The notes under the pieces: model-generated
The model's input: the letters and a program-made list of their open reading frames with translations, nothing else
What the model was told of the DNA's origin: nothing
Database searches by the model: none
Program-made: the position numbers and the translations under genes
In this document: piece by piece, positions 42,987 to 53,880 of the stretch
Layout of the letters: each line of letters opens with the position of its first letter
How positions within the stretch are numbered: position 1 is the first letter of the stretch
From: Drosophila pseudoobscura
Taxonomy: Eukaryota; Arthropoda; Insecta; Diptera; Drosophilidae
Direction: 5' to 3'
DNA: 64,000 nt
Assembly: GCF_009870125.1 (NCBI RefSeq)
Contig: NC_046683.1
Span: 36,347,869 to 36,411,868, forward strand

Positions 42987-45088
42987 TGTAGTGGTCGCTT
43001 GTCGGGCGGATAGGAAAGCAAATTCGTGTTCTTCGCCTGAAAGTATGCCCGATGGTATTTGTACAATTTATATATATACCGAGATACTTATTAATTATTA
43101 AGTTTATTCCCCATAGTTATTGTATAGTTAGGTTGGCTTAATTTCTTGTTGTGGTGTTACATGTTAAATGTTCCTGGTCGTGTGGGGGCTAGCGCAACCT
43201 AGGGTTGACATTAAGAATATGCTTAAAAACGAACAAAAATCTCCCCACCATGCCATAACCATTCAAGGTGAATGGCGAAGGATCGTGCAAAGGCAGATCC
43301 GGAGAACAAAATTTTTGTTGGTCAGTAGATCTGCCCAAATCTTTCTTTCTCCTCGTGGCCGTACAAGCATTCAGTTGCGCGGTGAGAAAAAAAAAATAAT
43401 AAAAACAAATTAAACCGCCGTAAATAACCGTGGTGTGAAACCAAAGTGCACTCAATCGGAAAAAAAGAACCCAAGAAAGCAGATTGGGCTCTAATCGAAA
43501 ACGTGAGTACCGGCCTTCGACAGTGCTAGGAGCCTCGAAGTTAGATTTTCCGACTTTTTCTGTAGTTTCCGCTTAGAGGTGAGCAGCCCCAACACAAAAA
43601 AAAAACCTGGAGAAAGAAGGAATTAGCACCTCAACCCCATCCCCCTATTTTCGCAGTGCCAGTTCCAACCGGGTAAATATGTGCATGGAGTAACTGTTAG
43701 AACAAGTAGCCTGATCAGTATTTTCAAATTCCACATTAGAATCCGCTGAATGTACCCGAAAAAACTGTAAGAGATGTGCTCACATACATATGTATGTATA
43801 CACAGCCCACTGAAAGCCACTGAGGCCAGTAAGATCTCACCGTGACTCGCATTCCCTTGAACCTCGCAGTCCGTTGATATGTCTGTTTTTGTGTAGTTGG
43901 ATATACTTAGTGATAATTGTAGACAGAAAAAAAAAACAGAAAAAAAACCCAACAACACATGGAAAGTTTGAGCTTAAAAGCGTCCGCTCGGCCGAGTCCC
44001 ATCCGCGAGCTTATGCCATGCAGCACGCGCTGTACGATTTTGTTTTTGGTTTGCAGGTAAAAGTTTAATGCACCCACACACAGTCACACGCTCAGCTACG
44101 AAAGATCTTTCGCCGCGGGAACACAAACAAACACTGAGTGAGCTTTATAATATACCAACAACACTACATTTCTTTGCCTCCCAAAATTCCGCGAGCGTGG
44201 CAAAAACTTCGTTCTTTTTTTGCTAGAGCTGTTTGTCGGTCGTTGACCTCACACTTTTAAAGTAGTCACAGCTGATTGGCCTTCTGCCTTTACAGTACGC
44301 TTGGTAAAACGAATAGTATGTCCAACTACTTCCTGAAGCCGATGTGCTGGGACATGTGTACCTATATTGCGCTATTGTATTATCTTTCTATTTAAGGAAA
44401 AATCATTAGTTTATATCGCACTATAAAATATCGTATATGCACTTATAACTATTTACACCTATCGTATTTATTTATCTAAATATTCCCTAGTAATAATAGT
44501 TATATCTCTTGTGACGCTTTTCGTTCCTCCTTTTGTCCATTTAGCCTTGTCTTGGAGTTCTCGGTTAGTGTTTCTTTTTTCTTGTAACATGAGGGTATCT
44601 GAATATAGTTTCTAATAAAATGATTGTTAAGATGAATATGTGCTAGACGTTACCGTATTTGGGGGGAACCATGCCGCTCGTGAGCGAAATAGGATGACCA
44701 ATACCGGACACTCCAGGGATCCTGATATTATTATTGGCTCTTTCAGGATCATGGTAAGGTGGGCGTGGCACGACTCCGTGCCAGCAAAACAGAGATGTCC
44801 GCCGCGGTGGTAGATCCCTACTCCTTCTCTGCACTATCTTTGCCCCACTATACTTTCCGTACCCCTAACGATCCTTTCCTTGTCTGTCCCCCTCCCATTC
44901 CCAAAAAGAGTACGCGAAATTTAATAAAATAATACCAGCAGGAGCGAAGCAACCTAACTGGAGGGTTACCCCAAAGAACCCATCCCCATTTCCGACCAGA
45001 GACCAGCCGTGGAAGCGAGCGCGTACTCCTTCTCAGTTAGCCGATCACCAGCTTCATCGTGCGAAGATTCTCTTTGTTACTCGTTACA
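42987..45088 (+). repeat. 5' LTR of the Ulysses-like element
   Basis: 2102 bp, TGTAGTGGTCGC to TTACTCGTTACA. It is highly similar to the 3' LTR but lacks two segments found there: about 75 bp of AT repeat near position 85, and about 404 bp near position 755. Short frames inside it, for example 43168-43413, are conserved only because LTRs are duplicates. Confidence 0.9.
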
Positions 45089-45105
45089 GTAATAGTTATT
45101 TTATT

Positions 45106-45123
45106 TGGCGCCCAACGTGGGGC
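45106..45123 (+). other. tRNA-Lys primer-binding site
   Basis: TGGCGCCCAACGTGGGGC lies 17 nt after the LTR end. It is complementary to the 3' end of tRNA-Lys and identical in type to the Lys1,2 site of several retroviruses. Osvaldo and Ulysses are known to use tRNA-Lys. Confidence 0.9.
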
Positions 45124-45945
45124 CGAAAGGCCTGAAGGTCAGGGGTGACGTAATTGTAAACCTTACAAAGCGGAGTTACATTAACCTATATGGTTGTGTG
45201 TGACCCCAGCCAAACTTGACCCCGAAGCAGAAAAATTGTTGAGAAAGTCCATAACACCTGCGAGCAGTGCATAGTCATGCACTGGCTTAAGACTTTTGTT
45301 CCCTGTTTCCCACCCCCCTTCCTTAAAGCCCTTCCTTTTGTCCTGGAATTGGATCCTGTGATGGTGGATGCTTATTAGTTTCCGATAACGTTTAGCCCGC
45401 ATCGGAGTAACCCCTGTTCGATGGTAAGCTGCTCTGGAATCGATAATAGCTTCAACATAGCTTTATTGCCGAGCAGTATATGCCATAGCAGTGAAATCTA
45501 GATGGATTCACTGGTATGCGGAAGTTGGGTGGACACAGGGTTATTAGTGGAGTAAATCTAAGACCTGCCGCTACACAGAAGCGTATTAGTGAATACATTC
45601 GCCCGTATCCCTTGGAAATTGACAGGTACCTTGGGTAGCTTTGGTTCAGTTGTCGCCGGAGTCAACTAGACTCCGTTCGCCGCAGACAGGAAGTGGCCTA
45701 GAGCTACTATTTGGGTCACGATTGCCGAAGATACCTTCTCTTTATTTCCCCCTTTTTCGCTCTACCACGCATAGTTATTGGCAACCTTTTCGGAGGGAAA
45801 GTGTTGCATGGTTTCCCCAAAATCTCTCTATCAAAGATCGTTTTTTTTGCTTTCCCCGTTATTATTGTTGTTTTTGTTAATATTTGTCTGAACTAGATTT
45901 ATAGGAACGTGCTTAAAGCTAGTTAATGTATAGTATAACATTACG
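45124..45945 (+). other. Leader of the Ulysses-like element
   Basis: About 820 bp with no meaningful ORF before the RING ORF start. It presumably contains packaging signals or an IRES, but no motif was recognised. Confidence 0.5.
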
Positions 45946-46149
45946 ATGCCGGTAGACCGAAGCCCGGATTATAGGATTCAGCCAAAAGAGGGCGAAACCG
46001 TTTGCTGTGTATGCACGCAAGAAGTCGAATACCCAGGCCAGCTATTAGCTACCAGCTGTAACCACTATTTCCATCACACCTGCTTTAGTGCACGTTCAGG
46101 AAATAAGAAAGTCTGTCCAGTGTGCAGAACTGCGCAAATCGACCCTTAA
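45946..46149 (+). CDS. RING-H2 finger ORF at the start of gag
   Basis: 67 codons from ATG at 45946 to TAA at 46147-46149. The metal ligands fit RING-H2 exactly: C20-x2-C23-x14-C38-x1-H40-x2-H43-x2-C46-x10-C57-x2-C60 (VCCVC, SCNHYFHHTC, VCPVC). RING-H2 domains usually recruit ubiquitin-conjugating enzymes; that is family knowledge, not shown here. The Gag frame (+1 relative) is already open from 46088 and continues past the stop. The RING could therefore be fused to Gag by frameshifting, be a separate accessory protein with Gag starting at ATG 46208, or have been split by one indel. A RING at this position in a Gypsy-type element is not something I recognise from described families. Confidence 0.75.
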   Translation: MPVDRSPDYRIQPKEGETVCCVCTQEVEYPGQLLATSCNHYFHHTCFSARSGNKKVCPVCRTAQIDP

Positions 46150-46975
46150 TTTGGCAGAAGAATTAGAAGCAGCTCAAGCCTCAGGCAACCAACCAGGGGC
46201 AGTTTCAATGACCAGATCCCGTTCGAAAACACTTAAATCACAGCAAAACCAATTATCCGCTGCCAATATGCAGAGTGGGGTCCGAAGTGCTAGCCAACCC
46301 GAAGGGCCTAGTGTTTCCGGTCCAATGGCCGCTCCAGATCGTCCTAGAGGCCAACCGCCAAATTCTGCGGCAGCAGTGGTGTCAGCTTCAGCAGCTCGAA
46401 CGGGTCTGCCAGCCACGGATGGTAGCTTGCAACAGACCATTGCGGACGCAGTGACAGCCGCACTAGCACAGCACACTCAAATACTAGCTAACGCGATTGA
46501 AAAGGGAAAGGAAAAGGTACACCCAGCCCATAGGCAGTCCTCTCCCGTTAGGTCAAATCAATCCTTTGAGCAACTCTTTAGGTTATCCGCCAGGGAAAAC
46601 GCAGCATTACCAAACTCAGCGTCCGAGCGACCGACTAACTTGTCAGCCCCACCCGAGTCGCAGCAATCACATCAGTTGCGCGCGGATCGGATTAGTCAGA
46701 TAATCGCGAACTGGAAGTTGAGATTCTCAGGGCGCTCCACTATGTCAATAGATGATTTTTTGTATCGCGTCGAAGCTCTGACCAGCCAGACATTAGATAG
46801 CAATTTTGAATTGTTATCTCGCTACGCGAGCAACCTGTTCGCAGGAAGCGCGGGTGAATGGTACTGGAGGTATCATAAAAGCGTACCAAGAGTAGTTTTC
46901 GGACGGCAGAACAGATTTAGAAATCAGAGCCGCGATCACTCAGAGGAAGCAGAAAGTCAACGAACCGTTTAACAG
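46150..46975 (+). pseudogene. Ulysses-like Gag, matrix and capsid region
   Basis: Frame open from 46088 to a stop at 46972; the first plausible methionine is at 46208 (MTRSRSKTLKSQQ). The N-terminal half is low complexity, Ala/Ser/Gln-rich. The capsid-like core is SQIIANWKLRFSGRSTMSIDDFLYRVEALTSQ (read in two parts), followed by LFAGSAGEWYWRYHKSVP, typical of insect Gypsy gag. The sequence then goes out of frame near 46890 and ends at 46972, while the capsid continues in another frame at 46976. It looks disabled by an indel. Confidence 0.75.
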
Positions 46976-47495
46976 TTTTTATGAGGCCATAGTGGCGCTT
47001 GCAGACAAGCTCGTGCAGCCGATGACCGAGCAGTCCTTGTTAGAGGTGTTGCGAGCAAATCTGCTCAATGAGATACAACATGAGATTTTATATGTGCCCA
47101 TACCGTGCCCCATTGTGCAGTTGCGACAAGTGGTCCGCAAGCGTGAAAGGTTCATCGAAAACACTGCTAAGCCAATCCCGGCTACTCGACGATTTGTTCC
47201 TCGCAATCAGGTGAACGAAATGTCCATCCAGACAGAAGGTCTGGCAGAAGCAGATTCGGAAGAAGCTGACGCTTTTGATATCGACGCGATGACGCTTTCT
47301 TGCTGGAATTGCAATAAACAAGGCCACCGATATCAAGAGTGCGAAGCAGAGCGTAAAGTATTCTGTTATGGATGTGGTAAGCGGGACACATACAAACCAT
47401 CGTGCCGAAAATGTAGCTCGTCGAAAAACGAGTTGGCTCGTGCACCGATATCGAGTGCACGCAAATTAGTGTCGAAGGCGACGAATACGGAGTAA
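46976..47495 (+). pseudogene. Ulysses-like Gag, end of capsid and nucleocapsid
   Basis: Continues Gag in a third frame: the helical segment ALADKLVQPMTEQSLLEVLRANL, an Arg-rich linker, then one good CCHC knuckle, CWNCNKQGHRYQEC. The second knuckle is decayed (CYGCGKRDTYKPSC, where Tyr/Thr stand where His is expected, or the spacing differs). It stops at 47493-47495. In relatives this leads into protease. Confidence 0.75.
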
Positions 47496-47533
47496 CCGGG
47501 GCTACGTCAAGCTCACTCCCCCTACATCCTGAC

Positions 47534-47993
47534 ATGATAACGACCACTATGATACCAGTACAGGACGACGATCAGGAAACGACCCATGCGCCTAGCAAAA
47601 CTCGAGACCGTAAGCGTAGGAAGCTGTTCCGCACGCAGAGTAAAAATGCGCGCAGAGCATTATTAGCCTCTGTTATTAGTAATATAACTGACCTTCGACC
47701 CTACGCCAATGTCACTCTGTTTGGCAAGACGATAAATTTGGTAAATTTGCAGAAGAGTTAGCTCGAACAAACCCTGAGGTCAAGCCGATGAAGTCAGCCG
47801 TGCGAACCGCAGATGGGAAAAAGCAAGTTATTCTAGGTAGGATTTCCACACTCATTTGCTTTCGTGGAAATTCCAAACGAATATGCCTTTATTTTGTACC
47901 ATCGTTATCGCAGGAGTTATATCTAGGAATAGACTTTTGGAGAAGCTTTAATCTACTGCCGTTCTTCCTAATGAGCAAAGCGAATAATAACAG
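47534..47993 (+). pseudogene. Ulysses-like protease region with active site deleted
   Basis: Two short frames remain. 47534-47761 ends with ITDLRPYANVTLFGKTI, normally just before the protease active site. 47744-48006, in another frame, gives DDKFGKFAEELARTNPEVK, then VRTADGKKQVILGRI and YLGIDFWRSFNLLP, the C-terminal half with the IG.DF motif. The D-S/T-G catalytic triad expected between them is absent, and the two parts are joined at about 47745. The enzyme cannot be active. Confidence 0.7.
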
Positions 47994-49727
47994 TTGGCGG
48001 CTATAAACTTTGACAACCCGATGCAAATACCTTTGTCGGAATTACAGCAGAAGGAACTAGTAGCGATAGTACAGATGTTCCCTTCGTTTGCCGAAAAAGG
48101 ATTAGGAAAGACAAACTGGCTTACACATGACATAGAAATTTCAGCGACTCGGCCCATAAAACAACGTCACTACGCAGTGTCGCCTGCAGTCGAAAAATGT
48201 ATATACGAAGAGTTGGACCGAATGTTAGGCCTTGGTGTGATTGAAGAATCAGATAGCCCGTGGTCTTCCCCTGTAGTAATTGTGCGTAAGCCAGGTAAGG
48301 TTCGCCTTTGCCTTGATAGCCTGAAAGTTAACGGAGTAACAGTCAAAAATGCTTACCCTATGCCCCTCATTGATGGCATTTTAAGTAGACTTCCAAAAGC
48401 GCAGTTCATTTCAAGCATCGATCTTAAAGATGCTTACTGGCAGATTCCGCTTACTCCAAGGGCTCGGGAGAAGACGGCTTTTGCTGTGCCTGGGAGGCCG
48501 CTATATCAATTCACGGTGATGCCGTTTGGTTTATGCAATGCCCCACAGACCATGTCCAAACTGATGGATAAAGTTATCCCACCATCTTTGCGAAATGAGA
48601 TTTTCATTTATCTAGACGACTTATTGGTGATTTCGGAGTCCTTCGAGAAGCACATGTCCGTGTTGAAAGCGCTGGCCGACCGACTGTTTCAAGCTGGACT
48701 GACGATAAACGTAGAGAAGTGCAAATTTTGCCTGAAGGAAGTGAAATACCTGGGCCACGTGATAGGGTATGGGATGTTACAAACGGATCCCGAAAAAGTT
48801 GCTGCTATTCGGGAGTTTCCAGTGCCTCGATCGGTGAAGCAAGTGCGACGATTTTTGGGAACCACTGGATGGTACCATAAATTTATTAAAATATATGCCG
48901 GAATTGCTGCCCCAATATCGGATACACTAAAGCAACGTCGATCGTTTGTATGGACCAACGAAGCGCAAAGGGCGTTTGAAAGTTTAAAAGACCAAATGTG
49001 CGAGGCACCAGTCCTACATAGCCCCGACTTTACCATTCCATTTGCCATTCATTGCGATGCCAGCTACACCGGAGTTGGCGGCGTGTTAATGCAAATGGAT
49101 AGCGATGGTAATGACATCCCAATCGCATTCATGTCTCGCAAGCTGAATCAGTGTCAGCGAAACTATTCAGTCACGGAGAAAGAGTGTTTGGCAGCCATAA
49201 TGTGTGTGAAGAAGTTTCGAGCTTATGTGGAAGGACACGAGTTCTCCATCCATACCGACCATGCATCATTGAAGTGGCTAATGTCACAATCGGACCTAAG
49301 TTCTAGGTTGGCAAGGTGGGCTCTCAAATTGCAGGGGTTCAACTTCAAAATTTTCCACCGCAAAGGTAGCCAAAATGTTGTCCCAGATGCTCTGTCGCGG
49401 GTGCACACCGAAGATCTATCGGCATTCAGCTGCGATGGATTGGTATACCTGCAGTCCGATTGCTTCAAGTCGGCAGAATATTTGGAACTGATTCGAAAAA
49501 TTAAAGGCAACCAGACACAGATGCCAGACATTAACGTGATCGATAATCTCATATATCGGCGAGCAGAACACGCGGCTGCTGATCAGATCGCTGACGACCT
49601 GTGTTGGAAGCTGTGGTTTCCAACGGAGCTGGTGTCCGATGTACTAAAACAGAGTCACGAACAGTCGCTAGCAGCTCATAGCGGCATTAATAAAACGTTG
49701 GAGAGAGTTCGACGTTATTATTATTGA
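47994..49727 (+). pseudogene. Ulysses-like RT, RNase H and integrase N-terminus
   Basis: Long open frame, no ATG of its own (the first codons are TTG-GCG), so it is the body of pol. RT: PWSSPVVIVRKPGK, RLCLDSLKVN, SSIDLKDAYWQIPL, FTVMPFGLCNAPQTM, the catalytic YLDD at 48607-48621, and the thumb LGHVIGYGMLQTDPEKVAAI. RNase H: FAIHCDASYTGVGGVL, SVTEKECLAAI, HTDHASLKWL. It ends with the integrase HHCC region (AAHSGINKTLERVRRYYY), where a stop at 49725-49727 breaks the frame. Conserved residues of both enzymes are present. Confidence 0.88.
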
Positions 49728-50614
49728 CCAAGCTTAGTAACCGTGTAAGAGCGTTCATAAACAGCTGTTCGGTCTGCAAGTGCACCAAGTACCCGAATCG
49801 TTCGTTACGACCCCCATTAGCTCCAGTAAAGGAAACTCAACGTGTGTTTCAGAAGTTGTTTGTGGATTTCCTGGGTCCGTATCCACGAAGCAAATCCGGA
49901 AATATCGGTATCTTCGTTGTTTTGGATCATCTTTCAAAATATCCGTTTTTAAAACCCGTAAAGAAATTTACAGCGGAGGCGATAACTCGATTCATGGAAG
50001 AGGACCTATTCCATTGCTTCGGGGTACCCGAAGTGGTTGTGTCCGACAATGGAGTACAATTTAAGTCCCATCACTTTAATTCGCTGTTGAAAAAGTACAA
50101 TGTGCAGCATTTTTATACGGCTGTGTACGCACCTCAAGCCAACTCATCGGAACGCGTTTACAGATCCGTTATTGACGCCATGAAAGCTTACATCAAGCCA
50201 GATCAAACTAATTGGGATGAGCAGCTTAGTTCTATTAGTTGTACCTTACGATCTAGTCTGCATTCAGCCCTAAACGACAGCCCCTATCGGGTTGCATTTG
50301 GACAGCACATGATCACCAATGGAGACACCTATCAGCTCTTACGAAATTTACAGGCTTTAGAAGATCGTACAGTGAGTTTTGGTCGGGAAGATTCGTTTGA
50401 TGTGATTCGAAAAACCGCCCAACGAACAATACAAAAACAACACCAACGAAACGAACAGCAGTACAACCTTCGAAGTCGTGAAGTGGCGTTCAAAGTTGGC
50501 CAGGAGGTCTACAGACGCAACTTTCAGCAGAGCAATTTCGTTAAAGGTATTAGCGCAAAACTAGCTCCTACTTTTGTAAAAGCTAGAATAAAACGTAGGC
50601 TTGGTCACAGTTAA
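49724..50614 (+). pseudogene. Ulysses-like integrase
   Basis: Follows the previous frame by a frame change with a 4-nt overlap (TKLSNRVRAFINSC). The zinc region finishes with CSVCKCTKYP. The DD35E residues are visible in FVDFLGPYP, SDNGVQFKS and ANSSERVYRS. The C-terminus is basic, with the motif GQEVYRRNFQQSN, ending KARIKRRLGHS. The frame is open to 50614. The overlap with the upstream frame is probably an indel, since pol is one frame in relatives. Confidence 0.85.
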
Positions 50615-50770
50615 TACGAGTTGGAAGATCCCCAAGGTAGACTTATCGGAAAATACCACGCTAAAGACATAAAGTAGTGACCATCCTAATACAGGTTAAC
50701 GGTTTTCCTCCAAGCGTCTATCACCTTTTCATGTGATTAACACCAAAGTGTGATCTTGGCCGGGGGGATT
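50615..50770 (+). other. 3' untranslated region and polypurine tract
   Basis: Ends with CCGGGGGGATT just before TGTAGTGG of the 3' LTR. This G-rich tract is the expected plus-strand primer. No env frame is present between integrase and the LTR. Confidence 0.65.
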
Positions 50771-53326
50771 TGTAGTGGTCGCTTGTCGGGCGGATAGGAA
50801 AGCATATTTGTGTTCTTCGCCTGAAAGTATGCCCGATGGTATTTGTACAATTTATATATTTATGTATATTATATATATAAATATATTTATATATATTATA
50901 TTATTTATACAAGTATATATCACACCTCACCGAGATACTTATTAATTATTAAGTTTATTCCCCATAGTTAGTGTATAGTTAGGTTGGCTTAATTTCTTGT
51001 TGTGGTGTTACATGTTAAATGTTCCTGGTCGTGTGGGGGCTAGCGCAACCTTGGGTTGACATTAAGAATATGCTTAAAAACGAACAAAAATCTCCCCACC
51101 ATGCCATAACCATTCAAGGTGAATGGCGAAGGATCGTGCAAAGGCAGATCCGGAGAACAAAATTTTTGTTGGTCAGTAGATCTGCCCAAATCTTTCTTTC
51201 TCCTCGTGGCCGTACAAGCATTCAGTTGCGCGGTGAGAAAAAAAAAATAATAAAAAAAAATTACACCGCCGTAAATAACCGTGGTGTGAAACCAAAGTGC
51301 ACTCGATCGGAAAAAAAGAACCCAAGAAAGCAGATTGGGCTCTAATCGAAAACGTGAGTACCGGCCTTCGACAGTGCTAGGAGCCTCGAAGTTAGATTTT
51401 CCGACTTTTTCTGTAGTTTCCGCTTGGAAGTGGGCAGCCCCAACACAAAAAAAAAAAAAACCTGGAGAAAGAAGGAATTAGCACCTCAACCCCATCCCCC
51501 TATTTTCGCAGTGCCAGTTCCAACAGGGTAAATATGTGCATGGAGTAACTGTTAGAAAAAGTAAAAGTAAAAATCAGTATTTTCAAATTCCACATTAGAA
51601 TCGGCACTTAGTTTGGGAGGTATCCAAAAGCTGCAGCCCGAGCTTTAAGCCCCAGCACTACGAACCAGCTGATCCACCAAGTCGCGGGCAGTGAACTTTG
51701 GCTGCGCGAGACGAGGACAGCCGTCTGAACGGGCTTAGTGCGGCGAATTGGCGTGACCGCTTCACGTTCAAAACCGGGCCAAGAAACGGAAACCGGTGCT
51801 TGCAGTAAGCGTAGGACCGAAGCCGCTTAAATGTTCCTACCAGGCGGGAAAAAATAGTGCACCACGTATGTACATAACCTCCCGGCGACCCCTAGTGGTA
51901 TCGCCTCTCCTGTTTTTCTCGTGATTCGGCCTAGCTGTTCAAACGTTTATTTAAAGTGCAGTTGAGGCCAGTGTTTGTCTTATGTGCACGTTAGTGTCAT
52001 TATGTAGGCTGAATGTACCCGAAAAAAGATGTGCTCACATACATATGTATACACAGCCCACTGAAAGCCACTGAGGCCAGTAAGATCCCACCGTGACTCC
52101 CATTCCCTTGAACCTCGCAGTCCGTTGATATGTCTGTTTTTGTGTAGTTGGATATACTTAGTGATAATTGTAGACAGAAAAAAAAAACAGAAAAAAAACC
52201 CAACAACACATGGAAAGTTTGAGCTTAAAAGCGTCCGCTCGGCCGAGTCCCATCCGCGAGCTTATGCCATGCAGCACGCGCTGTACGATTTTGTTTTTGG
52301 TTTGCAGGTAAAAGTTTAATGCACCCACACACAGTCACACGCCCAGCTACGAAAGATCTTTCGCCGCGGGAACACAAACAAACACTGAGTGAGCTTTATA
52401 ATATACATTTCTTTGCCTCCCAAAATTCCGCGAGCGTGGCAAAAACTTCGTTCTTTTTTTGCTAGAGCTGTTTGTCGGTCGTTGACCTCACACTTTTAAA
52501 GTAGTCACAGCTGATTGGCCTTCTGCCTTTACAGTACGCTTGGTAAAACGAATAGTATGTCCAACTACTCCCTGAAGCCGATGTGCTGGGACATGTGTAC
52601 CTATATTGCGCTATTGTATTATCTTTCTATTTAAGGAAAAATTATTAGTTTATATCGCACTATAAAATATCGTATATGCACTTATAACTATTTACACTTA
52701 TCGTATTTATTTATCTAAATATTCCCTAGTAATAATAGTTATATCTCTTGTGACGCTTTTCGTTCCTCCTTTTGTCCATTTAGCCTTGTCTTGGAGTTCT
52801 CGGTTAGTGTTTTTTTTTCTTGTAACATGAGGGTATCTGAATATAGTTTCTAATAAAATGATTGTTAAGATGAATATGTGCTAGACGTTACCGTATTTGG
52901 GGGGAACCATGCCGCTCGTGAGCGAAATAGGATGACCAATACCGGACACTCCAGGGATCCTGATATTATTATTGGCTCTTTCAGGATCATGGTAGGGTGG
53001 GCGTGGCACGACTCCGTGCCAGCAAAACAGAGATGTCCGCCGCGGTGGTAGATCCCTACTCCTTCTCTGCACTATCTTTGCTCCACTATACTTTCCGTAC
53101 CCCTAACGATCCTTTCCTTGTCTGTCCCCCTCCCATTCCCAAAAAGAGTACGCGAAATTTAATAAAATAATACCAGCAGGAGCGAAGCAACCTAACTGGA
53201 GGGATACCCCAAAGAACCCATCCCCATTTCCGACCAGAGACCAGCCGTGGAAGCGAGCGCGTACTCCTTCTCAGTTAGCCGACCACCAGCCTTATCGTGA
53301 GAAGATTCTCTTCGTTACTCGTTACA
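50771..53326 (+). repeat. 3' LTR of the Ulysses-like element
   Basis: 2556 bp, TGTAGTGGTCGC to TTACTCGTTACA. Longer than the 5' LTR by an AT-repeat stretch near 50858-50930 and by a segment of about 404 bp at 51603-52006. Followed by the ATAT duplication and the A-rich tail of CR1-I. Confidence 0.9.
51603..52006 (+). repeat. Segment present only in the 3' LTR
   Basis: About 404 bp lies between CACATTAGAATC and GCTGAATGTACCC, which are almost adjacent in the 5' LTR (around 43742). No clear duplication at its ends was seen, so a deletion in the 5' LTR is as likely as an insertion here. Contents unrecognised. Confidence 0.7.
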
Positions 53327-53330
53327 ATAT

Positions 53331-53880
53331 TTATTTATTTGTTATGCGCCAACGGAATCAAAAAAAATCCTTAACTGGCTAGGCTAAATTATTTCTATCT
53401 TAACAAATAACAAAAAATAACATTAATAAATTCATTATGTAGCAGGAAGAAATCAACAAGCAACCGTCTGACGGCTCACTTTCCCTGGCAAAAGTCAAAG
53501 CGCGTCCCAGCTGGCAGCGCATTGAGCTGCCGAAGAGCCCTACTGATGGGCTCATGAAAGCCATAAAAGGTAGAATAAAGGCATAAAGAAAGCCTACAAA
53601 GGGTGCATGGGTCCTGAGGCTCCTGGCGGGCGTAGTGAAGCTAATCCTACTAAGTAGGTCGGGGCAATCGATATTACCCACAAAAAGGTCAAAAATAAAT
53701 ATTTGAGCCGCAATGGTCCTACCATCCTCTAGAGAGGAGAGATGCACGAGGCGACATCTGCACTCATAGGACGGCATCGGAATGGAAAAAGGAAGAGTCT
53801 AGAGTGCAAATTTTCTTTGGAGTCGTTCGATGCGCGAAATTTGGACGACCCCGGTGGGATTCCAGACCATGGAAGCGTTC
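53331..53880 (-). other. CR1-I end of RT and 3' untranslated region
   Basis: A minus-strand peptide with DCPDLLSRISFTTPAR at about 53640-53670 matches the 3' end of CR1-c near 200, so this part is coding or strongly conserved in the family. The last 60 bases towards 53331 are A/T-rich with AAATAAAT repeats, the tail. Confidence 0.55.

Larger units (their letters stand above)
42987..53326 (+). mobile_element. Ulysses/Osvaldo-like Gypsy retrotransposon with LTRs over 2 kb
   Basis: 10.3-kb element bounded by LTRs at 42987-45088 and 50771-53326. A 4-bp duplication ATAT flanks it (42983-42986 and 53327-53330). The primer-binding site is complementary to tRNA-Lys. The very long LTRs and Lys primer site match what is known of Ulysses (D. 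virilis) and the related Osvaldo. It encodes a RING-H2 ORF, Gag, a damaged protease, RT-RNase H and integrase, with a frame change at every junction. No env is seen. It sits at the junction between CR1-II and the 3' tail of CR1-I, so it arrived after both. Confidence 0.85.

Noticed and set aside
43168..43413. Conserved 81-108 codon ORF found in both Ulysses-like LTRs (also at 51019)
   Set aside because: LTRs are copies of each other, so conservation is automatic. The peptide is basic and low in information, and the 3' copy reads through with different length.
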